Below, piece after piece: positions 38,134-46,585 of a DNA stretch of 64,000 nucleotides. The DNA comes from Deltaproteobacteria bacterium (GTDB lineage: Bacteria; Desulfobacterota; Syntrophorhabdia; Syntrophorhabdales; Syntrophorhabdaceae). The DNA lies in contig JAKLET010000019.1 in assembly GCA_022711595.1 (NCBI GenBank), positions 1 to 64,000 on the forward strand, written 5' to 3'. The translations under genes and the position numbers were made by a program. Every line of letters starts with the position of its first letter. Position 1 is the first letter of the stretch. Below the pieces are notes generated by a model. It saw only the letters and a program-made list of their open reading frames with translations. It ran no database searches and was not told the DNA's origin.

Positions 38134-38925
38134 GTGAATATCTTGGTGTTCATTAAACAGGTGGCCGATACGGAAGCGCGTATTATTGTAAGCTCCGACC
38201 ATAAAGCTCTTGAGATCGAGAATAAATACGCCGTTAATTTCTTTGATGAGTTTGCCGTCGAAGAAGCGATAAAGATCAAGGAAACACACAAAGATGCTGA
38301 GATCACCGTCTGCACTTACGGACCCGCCCGGGCGACAGAGGCCTTGAAAACGACAATTGCCATGGGTGCCGACAGGGCCTTTCTCATCGACAGCGCGAAC
38401 ACAGAGGCCGACGACCCCCTTGTTGTTTCAGGGTATCTGGCCGGGTTTGCGGCCAGGGAGAAGTTCGATATCATCCTCTGCGGCCGTCAGGCCATTGATG
38501 ATGAAAACGCCAGCGTCGGCGCAATGACCGCAGAGCTGCTCGGCATACCACACGTAAGCATGGTGACAAAACTTGATGTTATTGATGGAACCGGCGTGCG
38601 GGTGCAAAGCGAGATAGAGGGTGCCAGAAAGATATCGGAGGTTGCCCTGCCGGCGCTCTTTACCACGCAAAAGGGTCTTAATGAACCAAGGGTGCCGCTC
38701 ATTACCGGTGTTATGAAAGCCATGAAGACCCAGATACCCGTTATCGATCCGGCCTCTATCGACACCCCCTTTGGTCCCGCCACGGGAGGAGCATCAAAGA
38801 TAAAGGTTCTTTCCTATGAATCGCCCGCCCAGCGGCCGGCAGTGCGCATCATTGAAGGCCAGACACCCGTTGAAAAGGCGAAAAACCTTGTAAAGTCGTT
38901 GAAGGAAGAAGCGAAGGTGCTTTAG
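38134..38925 (+). CDS. etfB: Electron transfer flavoprotein beta subunit
   Basis: With EtfA it carries electrons from acyl-CoA dehydrogenases; in syntrophs this links beta-oxidation or aromatic-acid degradation to a membrane redox chain. The 263 residues begin MNILVFIKQVADTEARI (GTG start, preceded by GGAGGAG) and include the AMP/FAD-contacting ICGRQAIDDENASVGAMTAE segment and the ETF-dehydrogenase recognition region. The beta signature lies around VEIEGARK-like QSEIEGARKISEVALPALFT. It is followed 15 nt later by etfA under the same promoter. Confidence 0.96.
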   Translation: MNILVFIKQVADTEARIIVSSDHKALEIENKYAVNFFDEFAVEEAIKIKETHKDAEITVCTYGPARATEALKTTIAMGADRAFLIDSANTEADDPLVVSGYLAGFAAREKFDIILCGRQAIDDENASVGAMTAELLGIPHVSMVTKLDVIDGTGVRVQSEIEGARKISEVALPALFTTQKGLNEPRVPLITGVMKAMKTQIPVIDPASIDTPFGPATGGASKIKVLSYESPAQRPAVRIIEGQTPVEKAKNLVKSLKEEAKVL

Positions 38926-38940
38926 AGGAGGGGAATAAAC

Positions 38941-39921
38941 ATGACCAGGGACATTTTCGTATTTGTCGAATACAGGGATTCTACCGTGAGAAAAGCATCT
39001 CTTGAACTGCTCTCCAGGGGCAGGCAGATGGCCGGAAAATTCTCATCAAGCCTTTGCGCCGTCCTGATGGGATCGGGCGTGAAGGAACTGGCCCAGACAC
39101 TGAAAGGGTTTGCCGACAAGATCATTTTCACAGACAGCGAAGAGCTGAAGGACTACGGCTGGGACACGTATGGATCGGCGCTGGAACAGATATTGAAAAA
39201 ATATGATCCCATGATCGTTCTGGGCACTTCATCGATGATCGGCAAGGACCTTTTTCCCCGGATAGCGGCACGTATGAGGGCCACCATGATATCCGATGCG
39301 GTGGGGATGGATTTTCACGAAGAAGGAGTAAAGGTCAAAAAACCGCTCTTCGGCGGCAAGGTGGTCTCATGGCTCGCGCCTGATGCCGCTTCCATGTCAT
39401 TTATCACCTTCAGGCCCAATTCTTTTGCCGTTGAAACGGCAGATGCGCAGGGCGAGATCATGGAAGAGGGCCTGACGATAGAAAAAGACCCGAGGATGAA
39501 GACAGTCTCTCTCGAAAAAAGCGGATCGAAGAAAGTGGACCTCCAGGAAGCGGATTTCATTATCTGCGGTGGAAGGGGGATGAAGGGCCCCGAGCATTTC
39601 GATGCCCTCGAAGAGATAGCCGGCCTGATGGGCGGCCGTGTCGGTGCATCCCGGACCGTCGTGGACAGCAAATGGAGAGAATACGACGACCAGATCGGCA
39701 AAAGCGGGAAGACAGTCTCCCCAAAGCTTTATATCGGCTGCGGCATATCAGGCGCTCTTCACCACATAATGGGCATGGATACATCAAAAGTGATAGTCGC
39801 CATAAACAAGGACCCGAACGCCCCCATATTCCAGTATGCCGATTACGGGATAGTGGATGATCTGTTCCAGGTCCTCCCCGCCCTGAAAGAAGAGTTGAAG
39901 AATACAAGGGAAGAAACCTGA
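38941..39921 (+). CDS. etfA: Electron transfer flavoprotein alpha subunit
   Basis: FAD-binding partner of EtfB, 326 residues. The N-terminal domain is Rossmann-like. The C-terminal FAD domain has GRVGASRTVVDSKW, QIGKSGKTVSPKLYIGCGIS, GALHHIMGMDTSKVIVAINK and PNAPIFQYADYGIVDD, all canonical. No N-terminal ferredoxin domain is fused, so this is not the long clostridial form. AGAGGAGGGG precedes the ATG. No acyl-CoA dehydrogenase or ETF:quinone oxidoreductase gene is adjacent. Confidence 0.97.
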   Translation: MTRDIFVFVEYRDSTVRKASLELLSRGRQMAGKFSSSLCAVLMGSGVKELAQTLKGFADKIIFTDSEELKDYGWDTYGSALEQILKKYDPMIVLGTSSMIGKDLFPRIAARMRATMISDAVGMDFHEEGVKVKKPLFGGKVVSWLAPDAASMSFITFRPNSFAVETADAQGEIMEEGLTIEKDPRMKTVSLEKSGSKKVDLQEADFIICGGRGMKGPEHFDALEEIAGLMGGRVGASRTVVDSKWREYDDQIGKSGKTVSPKLYIGCGISGALHHIMGMDTSKVIVAINKDPNAPIFQYADYGIVDDLFQVLPALKEELKNTREET

Positions 39922-39924
39922 CCC

Positions 39925-40060
39925 GTAAAGCGTGAAGTGTGAGACCGTGAAGTGTAAAAACTGCACACTCGTGCAGATAAGAGATTCCTTTTCTTTTCTG
40001 TTGAACATGGAACCTGGAACAATCTTTTAAACGCCTTACACCCGACGTTTCACGCTTTAC
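39925..40060. repeat. Degenerate intergenic repeat cluster with 12-nt inverted arms
   Basis: GTAAAGCGTGAA (39925-39936) and its exact complement TTCACGCTTTAC (40049-40060) bracket a region of related gtgaagtgt and accttacgccttac-like units. The units cgtgaagtgt and ccgtgaagtgt are repeated in tandem at the left end. This style of short, gene-free repeat is common between genes in related genomes; no coding potential is seen. Confidence 0.5.
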
Positions 40061-40105
40061 CGTCCTTAACACACCTTACGCCTTACAATTCACACCTAAC
40101 GGTCT

Positions 40106-40120
40106 TTTATACTGTCTAAT
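40106..40120. promoter_or_regulatory. Upstream operator-like site of the MerR-cyclase gene
   Basis: TTTATACTGTCTAAT matches the perfect downstream palindrome at 13 of 15 positions and lies exactly 33 nt (about three helical turns) before it, just upstream of the -35 box. Confidence 0.5.
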
Positions 40121-40127
40121 TATTTTC

Positions 40128-40155
40128 TTGACAATTAGTTTATACTGTATAAATA
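40128..40155 (+). promoter_or_regulatory. Predicted promoter of the MerR-adenylate cyclase gene
   Basis: A consensus TTGACA (40128-40133) and TAAATA (40150-40155) are separated by 16 nt. The -10 region lies inside a palindrome, which suggests repression or MerR-type distortion. Confidence 0.55.
40139..40153. promoter_or_regulatory. Perfect 15-nt palindrome over the -10 region (operator candidate)
   Basis: TTTATACTGTATAAA has 7-nt arms around one central T. It covers the spacer and -10 of the predicted promoter and has a second, 13/15 copy upstream. Autoregulation by the MerR domain of the adjacent gene is a natural explanation. Confidence 0.6.
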
Positions 40156-40199
40156 TGTAATCTATTGAGGGAGCTTTCCTTAGGCGGGGTGAATGAGAG

Positions 40200-41789
40200 A
40201 TGGGGGAGAAAGAGAAACAGAAATTAATAGACAGTAAAGAGCTTCTGAACAGGTCAGATATATCGAGGGCCACTCTCAACAACTACATTAAGCTTGGCAT
40301 CATACCGCGGCCCCTTGTGAAGAGTCCTGCGGGCGGATTAAAGGGGACGAAGAAGATCGGGTATTTCCCGGAAACTGTCTTAGACACTATCAGCGAGATC
40401 AAGAAGATGAAAGGTGAAGGCAAGTCCATGGGGTCCATAGCAAGAAAGGTCCGGGCTGTCACGGATGAACGTACTTCATATGCAGGCCCGGAGCGCAGAG
40501 AGCCCGATCCGTCATCTGGCGGACCTCAGGATGCAGGCACCGCGATACAGATGGAGGATGACTGCCTGAAGCTTACCCTTGACGAGATAAAGACCCCCGC
40601 CTATCTCCTCAACTATCAGTTTGAGATCGAATGGATAAACGAAACTGCGGAACACAGCATATTCGGCAAGCCCATAAAGTCCATAAGGAACGTTGAGCTC
40701 AGAAATGTTTTCAGGCTTTTTTTGAGCTGGGAGTTCAGCAGCTTCGTCAGGAACTGGGAAAATTTTCTTGATTACCACATGGCATTCTACAAGGTTAAAA
40801 TGGAGAAGGAAAATCTTTCACAGCTCTATACGGGCATGTCCAGAAGGGAAACGCAATACCTGCATACCGCTTACGACAGAGTGCAGAAGATACCGATGGA
40901 AAAGATATATCAGCACGTGGTCGATATTGAGGGGTCTTCCGGCACCAAGGACAGGTATATTGTCTATACGACTTTTTTCAGGGAAGGAATGTTCTTTCTC
41001 TATACACATGCGGATACCGTTACGGAGGGCATCACGGAATTTCTGTCCAACCGTGAGGTTGTCGTAAGAGACCTTCTGCAGCAGCGGCTTCCGACCCTTG
41101 TTTCCTTCAGCGTCCTTGTCGCCGATCTCCAGAACTCGGTGCGCATCTGCGCGGAGCTTCCCCCGGAAGAGTATTTCGAGCTTATAAATTCCATGTGGCG
41201 GATACTCGAAGAGTCCTTCAGGCAGTATAACGGCATATACGGCAAGAGGATAGGTGACGGAGTCGTTTACTATTTCCTTAAAAAACAGGACCCTGACTAC
41301 ATCATGAACTCGATCAACTGCGCCCTTGCGATCCGTGAAAGGATGACGGGATTTTCCAACGAATGGAAGGCAAGGAAAAAATGGCTTAACGACCTGTACC
41401 TGAATATGGGGATCAATGAAGGACAGGAATACTTCAGCACAACCGCACCTTCATCCACCAACGTGGAGTTCACCGCCCTCGGCGACACCATCAATTACGC
41501 ATCCAGACTTTCAAACCTTGCCCGTTACGGCACGATACTGACGACAAAGAACCTGATGAACCAGCTTGACGATCCTCACAGGGGCAAGTTTCGTTACGGT
41601 ATCAGGAAGAAAGCTGAAGACCGCGAGGTTTTCATCGAGAACGTTTTTTCCCGTGTCGATGACCTGCTTAAGGGCAACGAAACGTGGCGCCAGCGCTTCG
41701 CTGATATATCCACATTGCCCATAACGGAGATAGTGGACAACAAGGCGGGAATCTCCAAACAGCAGGGAACAGGAAACGGCAATACATAA
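40200..41789 (+). CDS. MerR-type DNA-binding protein fused to a class III adenylate/guanylate cyclase
   Basis: 529 residues in one continuous frame. Residues 10-85 form a MerR-like winged helix (SRATLNNYIKLGIIPRPLV, then GYFPETVLDTISEIKKMK). Residues 120-200 look PAS-like (TPAYLLNYQFEIEWINETAE), followed by a helical sensor or linker. Residues 295-480 are a class III cyclase: VLVADLQNSV with metal Asp near 309, KRIGDGVVYYF with the second Asp near 352, and EFTALGDTINYASRL with the transition-state Asn and Arg near 430. It should therefore be active, making cAMP or cGMP. Glu stands where adenylate-specific enzymes usually have Asp, so the nucleotide is uncertain. Palindromic sites lie in its promoter, and an ABC exporter gene follows. 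Confidence 0.88.
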   Translation: MGEKEKQKLIDSKELLNRSDISRATLNNYIKLGIIPRPLVKSPAGGLKGTKKIGYFPETVLDTISEIKKMKGEGKSMGSIARKVRAVTDERTSYAGPERREPDPSSGGPQDAGTAIQMEDDCLKLTLDEIKTPAYLLNYQFEIEWINETAEHSIFGKPIKSIRNVELRNVFRLFLSWEFSSFVRNWENFLDYHMAFYKVKMEKENLSQLYTGMSRRETQYLHTAYDRVQKIPMEKIYQHVVDIEGSSGTKDRYIVYTTFFREGMFFLYTHADTVTEGITEFLSNREVVVRDLLQQRLPTLVSFSVLVADLQNSVRICAELPPEEYFELINSMWRILEESFRQYNGIYGKRIGDGVVYYFLKKQDPDYIMNSINCALAIRERMTGFSNEWKARKKWLNDLYLNMGINEGQEYFSTTAPSSTNVEFTALGDTINYASRLSNLARYGTILTTKNLMNQLDDPHRGKFRYGIRKKAEDREVFIENVFSRVDDLLKGNETWRQRFADISTLPITEIVDNKAGISKQQGTGNGNT

Positions 41790-41888
41790 TAATTAATAAC
41801 CGAATATTTGGCCGCTGGCGCCCGGTTGTTTTGATCTCCGGCACCTGTTCCCTCTCATCGGCTTTTCTGTTATGATTATAGACCTGTC

Positions 41889-42620
41889 ATGGAGATAATC
41901 ACAGCAAGTGGCCTGACCAAGAACTACGGCAGTTTCAAAGCCGTCGACAATGTCAGCTTTTCCATCCTTTCGGGGGAGTGCTTCGGTTTTCTCGGCCCCA
42001 ACGGCGCGGGAAAGACAACGATCATGCGCATGATCTATTGCTTCATGCCTCCGACCCGCGGGGAGGTGACGGTTTTCGGTCACAGCGTCACAAGGGATCC
42101 GGGCCATATCAAGTCGAGGATCGGCGTCGTGCCCCAGGAAGAAAGCCTCGATCTGGACCTTACGGTACTCGAGAACATCATTGTCTACGGGAGATATTTC
42201 GACATACCGAGGAAAAAATCGCAGCCCATCGCGATGGAGCTTCTCTCTTCCGTCGGTCTTCTCGAAAGGATGAACGAGAACATCAAGAACCTTTCGGGGG
42301 GAATGAAGAGGAGCCTCCTGCTTGTGAGGTCCCTCGTGAATGACCCCGAGCTTCTTGTCCTTGATGAACCTACGACCGGTCTTGACCCGCACAGCAGGCA
42401 GATGGTATGGCACGGACTGAAGCAGCTCCAGGAGCGCGGCAAGACACTTCTGTTGACGACGCACTACATGGAGGAGGCACAGAGGCTCTGCAACAGGGTG
42501 GCCATAATGGACAGGGGCAAAATAGTCGTTGTCGCCTCGCCGAAAGACCTCATGGAACAATACGGCGGGGACCTTGAAGAGGTATACCTGAGGCTCACCG
42601 GGAGGAAGCTTGAAGATTAA
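41889..42620 (+). CDS. ABC-2 exporter ATPase (NodI/CcmA-like)
   Basis: Cytoplasmic ATPase of a two-gene ABC exporter, 243 residues. Walker A GPNGAGKTTIMRMI, signature LSGGMKRSLLLVRSL, Walker B LLVLDEPTTGLD and the H-loop LTTHYMEEAQRL are present. The NLSGGMKRSL variant resembles NodI-type ATPases that export lipo-oligosaccharides or lipids, but substrate prediction from sequence is not reliable. The permease gene starts 10 nt before this gene ends, so the two are coupled. About 100 nt separate it from the MerR-cyclase gene upstream. Confidence 0.93.
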   Translation: MEIITASGLTKNYGSFKAVDNVSFSILSGECFGFLGPNGAGKTTIMRMIYCFMPPTRGEVTVFGHSVTRDPGHIKSRIGVVPQEESLDLDLTVLENIIVYGRYFDIPRKKSQPIAMELLSSVGLLERMNENIKNLSGGMKRSLLLVRSLVNDPELLVLDEPTTGLDPHSRQMVWHGLKQLQERGKTLLLTTHYMEEAQRLCNRVAIMDRGKIVVVASPKDLMEQYGGDLEEVYLRLTGRKLED

Positions 42621-43365
42621 AAGGGCCATGCGTGTCTGGCAGAGGCATTTCATGGTGTATACCAAGCTTTACAAATCGAGCATAGCCCTGAATTTCGTGG
42701 AACCGGTAATGTATCTCGTGGCGATGGGTTTCGGCCTCGGGGGTTATATCAGCGAGATAAACGGAAAACCTTACATCAACTTCATAGCTCCCGGCATCAT
42801 CGCTTCTTCGTCGATGTTTGCCACGGTGTATGAATGCACCTATGGAACATATGTCCGGATATTCTTTCAGAAGACCTTCGATGCCATCCTGGCCACTCCC
42901 GTCAACATCGATGACCTCATAGCGGGAGAGATCATATGGGGAGCAACGAAAAGCACCCTCTACGGCATCATCATAATAGGCACTATAAGCGCCTTTCACC
43001 TCGTGGATTCATTTTTTGTGCTTCTGATCATTCCCGTTGTTTTCTTAAGCGGCCTTGTTTTTGCCGAGATCTCGCTCATATGCGTGGCCCTTGTCCCCGG
43101 CATAGATTCGTTGAACTATTTCTACACCCTTTTTTTGACCCCCATGTTCCTCTTTTCAGGCATTTTCTTTCCCCTTGACGCCTTTCCGGTCTTTGTCGGC
43201 AAGATAGCTTATTTTACACCGCTTTTTCATCTCACGAGTATCTGCAGAGCCCTTTCGGCCGGGAATCCAGCGGGCGCCGTTGAGGGTGTCGTGTGGATAC
43301 TCGTCGTTGCCGTACTCCTGGTCCCTTTCACTTTCCGGTTCATGCGGAAGAAGATAATCAAGTAG
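42610..43365 (+). CDS. ABC-2 type exporter permease (NodJ-like)
   Basis: 251-residue integral membrane protein with six predicted transmembrane helices, for example NFVEPVMYLVAMGFGLGGYI and IPVVFLSGLVFAEISLICVA. The ABC-2 signature is in FLTPMFLFSGIFFPLDAFP, followed by TPLFHLTSICRAL, as in NodJ. The start is a TTG at 42610 with GGGAGG upstream, overlapping the ATPase gene. It is the last plus-strand gene before the convergent dacB and probably forms a homodimeric channel with the upstream ATPase. Envelope genes on the other side hint at a cell-surface substrate, but this is only proximity. Confidence 0.92.
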   Translation: MKIKRAMRVWQRHFMVYTKLYKSSIALNFVEPVMYLVAMGFGLGGYISEINGKPYINFIAPGIIASSSMFATVYECTYGTYVRIFFQKTFDAILATPVNIDDLIAGEIIWGATKSTLYGIIIIGTISAFHLVDSFFVLLIIPVVFLSGLVFAEISLICVALVPGIDSLNYFYTLFLTPMFLFSGIFFPLDAFPVFVGKIAYFTPLFHLTSICRALSAGNPAGAVEGVVWILVVAVLLVPFTFRFMRKKIIK

Positions 43366-43383
43366 CGGGCGCTTTTGCCGTTA

Positions 43384-44910
43384 TCATCCGGGGCGGCCGA
43401 GAAGCCTGAGGATGATCCTGTCGATCGCGCTGTCAATTGCTGAAACAGGCGCATCGTGGTTGTTGCACAGGATCGAAAAGATGAGCGTTTCATTGTCGTT
43501 TGTCGTTACATATCCCGACAGGTTTCTGACGTGTACCATTGTGCCTGTTTTTGCCCGGACCCTGCCTCCGGCGGCGGAGCCCTTGAGCCTGTTTTTAATA
43601 GTGCCCTCTGCGCCGATTGCAGGCAGCGATGCGATAAATTGCGGAGCGTAAGGGCCGTTTGCCATGACCTTCAGCAGTTCAACGACAGACCCGGGGGTGA
43701 TAAGGTTGTAGCGCGAGAGCCCCGACCCGTCTGTCATGGTAAGCCCGTTCGTGTCAATGCCGGCATCGCGCAGGACGGAAAGGGCGGCGGCGATCGCTTC
43801 CTGCGTGGCGGCGGCATTCGCCTGCGTTTTTCCTGCCGCGAGGAGGACCAGTTCAGCATAGAGGTTGTTGCTCAGTTTATTGACGACCTTGATGATCTCC
43901 GAGAGCGCCGGGGAACGATAGACCGCTATTCTCCTCCAGGGCCTTCCCCTCTTTTCGACCGGAGGCGGGGCCACAACGGGACAATTCCGGGCGCAGACGA
44001 TATCGCCTTTCACGGTGATGCCTTTTGACGCGAGAGCTTCCCTGAACACGTAGCCGCCGAAATGCGCGGGATGGCGGACGGCTATGTAATGGGTGCTTGC
44101 CGTGCCCGATGGGGCGACGGTGCCGTTCACGCGGAGCACACCCGGTGATGTGTATTCGAAGCTCATGGTTTCGCCGGTCTGACCTTTTCCTGTTGTCGCG
44201 GTGTTCATGATCTTTATGAACCTGGTGTCCGGCTCCATGATGATCTTCGGCGACCCGCCGGTTTTCCCCGCGGGGATGATGTCGAGCTGTACGCAATTGT
44301 TGTTGAACGAAAAGGCGTCCCTGGGGGCCGAGTAGCAGTGCACCCTGTCGTCGGTGTTCCAGCCTGCGCCGTAAGGCGGGCTGGAAAATATCGAATTATC
44401 GATCATGATATTGCCGCGGACCTCGCCGACCCCCATTTCTTTGAGCTTTACCGCCCATTGCTGGAACACATAAAGCGGGTTATTATCGTTGAAATAACCT
44501 GATATGGTAGGGTCGCCTGACCCTCTGATGATGAGGTTCCCGCGAAGCACCCCTGAATGCACCGTGCCGTCGGTGAAAAGGCCAGTTTCATATCGGAAAT
44601 CCGGTGTCAGGGCGAGAAGGGCCGCCGCCGATGTGAAGAGCTTCATGTTGGATGCCGGAACGAAAAGTTTTCCGCCGTTATGCTCGTAAATCCTTTTGCC
44701 CGTTGAAAGAGATTCAATGACTATCCCCACATGGGCGGGCCTGAGGGCCGTTTCATCAAGTATGGCATTGAGGTCTCGCCGCAGTGCCTCTCCTGGACCG
44801 GTATCGGCCTGTGAATGTGCGGTACAGGCGAAGGCCGGCATAAAAAGGGCGATCAGGAGGACAATGGCCGTCATGAGGGAACGCGCATTATTGAAAGGTA
44901 TACTGTCCAT
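43384..44910 (-). CDS. dacB: D-alanyl-D-alanine carboxypeptidase/endopeptidase (PBP4, peptidase S13)
   Basis: Periplasmic penicillin-binding protein that trims peptidoglycan cross-links. The 508 residues have an N-terminal signal peptide (cleavage near FACTAHS; a lipoprotein-type Cys is also possible). The three active-site motifs are SxxK in PASNMKLF near residue 87, SxN in KLSNNLYAE near 347, and KTG in RAKTGTMVHV near 455. The large S13 insertion lies between the first two. No strong ribosome binding site is visible at 44910. It is the last gene of the minus-strand run after two ArnT-like glycosyltransferases. Confidence 0.94.
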   Translation of the reverse strand: MDSIPFNNARSLMTAIVLLIALFMPAFACTAHSQADTGPGEALRRDLNAILDETALRPAHVGIVIESLSTGKRIYEHNGGKLFVPASNMKLFTSAAALLALTPDFRYETGLFTDGTVHSGVLRGNLIIRGSGDPTISGYFNDNNPLYVFQQWAVKLKEMGVGEVRGNIMIDNSIFSSPPYGAGWNTDDRVHCYSAPRDAFSFNNNCVQLDIIPAGKTGGSPKIIMEPDTRFIKIMNTATTGKGQTGETMSFEYTSPGVLRVNGTVAPSGTASTHYIAVRHPAHFGGYVFREALASKGITVKGDIVCARNCPVVAPPPVEKRGRPWRRIAVYRSPALSEIIKVVNKLSNNLYAELVLLAAGKTQANAAATQEAIAAALSVLRDAGIDTNGLTMTDGSGLSRYNLITPGSVVELLKVMANGPYAPQFIASLPAIGAEGTIKNRLKGSAAGGRVRAKTGTMVHVRNLSGYVTTNDNETLIFSILCNNHDAPVSAIDSAIDRIILRLLGRPG

Positions 44911-44932
44911 CAGGGTATATCCGCCTTTTTCG

Positions 44933-46579
44933 TCAATAGTTCGCAGCGAGACAGCGGTCGTTCCGGCACATTCTCACATTGATGCGTTCAGGAAAGAGCC
45001 CTTTCAACCTCTCGATCCTTTTTTCTTTGGTTACAAAAAGGACCTTTGTCTGCGAACCCAAAAGCTGCAGAAATTCCTCTTCGCCGATGAATATCTTTTT
45101 CGCGTCATCGTATTTCGATCCCATTGCAAGCTCTCCTTTGTAAGAGGCGATAACGACGGGTTGTCCCAGGTAAAAGGGCAGGGTCAGGTCGAGGGATGAA
45201 TAGTTGACGACGATCCCGGGTTTTTCCTTTGCGTTCTTGATCGAAAGTGCGATCTCTTTTGCCGTGTTGGCCCTGTCGAGCACGTCAAAATGAAGGATGA
45301 TCGCGACGATGATGGAAAGGGAAAAGAGGAGCAGCAGGCCGAAGACGCGCCCGGTCTTGCGCAGTCCCTTGAAGAAAAGGAGGGCGAAGCACAGCGCCGA
45401 AGACAGGGAAAGCCAGAGTGAAAAAAACTTAAGGTCTTTCATGATGCCCGGCGCGTCATCGGTAACGGTCGCTATATAGCTGACGAAGCCTTCGTGGAGG
45501 TAGAGAAGGCAGGATAGGGCAAGTACTGCCAGAAATACCATCAAGATGATGATCTCAGCCGGACGGCCTAACCTGGAATCCCATTTTTCACGAAAGAGCG
45601 CGGCTACAACCATGGAAACAGCGGGAAAGACGGGAAGGATATAGGGCGGAAGCTTGGAGCCTGACACGCTGAAGAAGACGAAGACCAGCGCCGACCATAT
45701 GAGAAAGAGCCGGCACTCAGGTCTTTTCCAGGCTGTCTTCGCGGCCCGGGGTATGAAAAAGGACCAGGGAAGCATTCCGCCGAGAAGCACAGGTATGAAA
45801 TAGTAGATGGGCCCGCTTCGTTTGTGTTTTGTCGATACGAAGCGGAGAATGTGCTGGTCTACGAAAAAGAAATCGAAGAAACCCTTTTCTCTGACCGAGA
45901 TAATGACGAACCACGGCGCGGCGATGGCAAGATAAAGGATCAGGCCGCTGAAAAGCCTCATACGTTTCACGAAGGCGAGGTTTTTTTCGGTCAGCAGAAA
46001 CAGAAAGACAGCTGCGCAAAGGAGGACAGGGGCGACCGGCCCTTTCGTGAGCGTCGCGAGCGCCATGGAAACATAGAAACCGTAAATGAAAGAGGCCTTG
46101 TTTTCCCGGTAATAACCGTAAAAACACAAAAGCGACAGGAAGAGCCATGATGTAAGGACCATGTCCGTCGTCACGATCCGGGCCATGGCAAAGAACCCCA
46201 GCGACGATAAGAGGACCAGTGAGCCGAGGAAGGCCGTCTGTTCATCCGCCCATCTGCGGACGAAGAAGAACAGGGCAAAGACGCACAGAAGCGCGGCTAG
46301 GGCATTGGGGAGGCGAAAGGACCATTCGCTTATCCCGAAGACCTTGTATGAGAGGGCGGCGGCCCAGTAAAGAAGGGGAGGTTTCTCGAAATACCTTACG
46401 CCATTGAGGCGCGGCACGGTGTAGTCGCCGCTTTCAACCATTTCCCTGGGGATCTGTGCATACCTGCCTTCATCGGGCTCTTTCAGTGAATAGCCCCCCA
46501 TGCCGTGAAGCATGAAGATATAGGAAAAAAGAAGCAGGACGATGATGTGCCTGACGAGCGTTTTCTTGTTAGGGTCCAT
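44933..46579 (-). CDS. ArnT/PMT-like glycosyltransferase (GT83), copy A
   Basis: 548-residue integral membrane protein of the dolichyl-phosphate-mannose mannosyltransferase superfamily. The first periplasmic loop carries KEPDEGRYAQIPREM with the catalytic Asp-Glu, followed by NGVRYFEKPPLLYWAAA, and there are about twelve hydrophobic helices before a soluble C-terminal domain. ArnT enzymes transfer sugars (for example aminoarabinose) from undecaprenyl phosphate to lipid A; the true donor and acceptor here are unknown. It follows a second paralogue by 6 nt, with AAGG as ribosome binding site. Confidence 0.88.
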   Translation of the reverse strand: MDPNKKTLVRHIIVLLLFSYIFMLHGMGGYSLKEPDEGRYAQIPREMVESGDYTVPRLNGVRYFEKPPLLYWAAALSYKVFGISEWSFRLPNALAALLCVFALFFFVRRWADEQTAFLGSLVLLSSLGFFAMARIVTTDMVLTSWLFLSLLCFYGYYRENKASFIYGFYVSMALATLTKGPVAPVLLCAAVFLFLLTEKNLAFVKRMRLFSGLILYLAIAAPWFVIISVREKGFFDFFFVDQHILRFVSTKHKRSGPIYYFIPVLLGGMLPWSFFIPRAAKTAWKRPECRLFLIWSALVFVFFSVSGSKLPPYILPVFPAVSMVVAALFREKWDSRLGRPAEIIILMVFLAVLALSCLLYLHEGFVSYIATVTDDAPGIMKDLKFFSLWLSLSSALCFALLFFKGLRKTGRVFGLLLLFSLSIIVAIILHFDVLDRANTAKEIALSIKNAKEKPGIVVNYSSLDLTLPFYLGQPVVIASYKGELAMGSKYDDAKKIFIGEEEFLQLLGSQTKVLFVTKEKRIERLKGLFPERINVRMCRNDRCLAANY

Positions 46580-46585
46580 AGAGCC

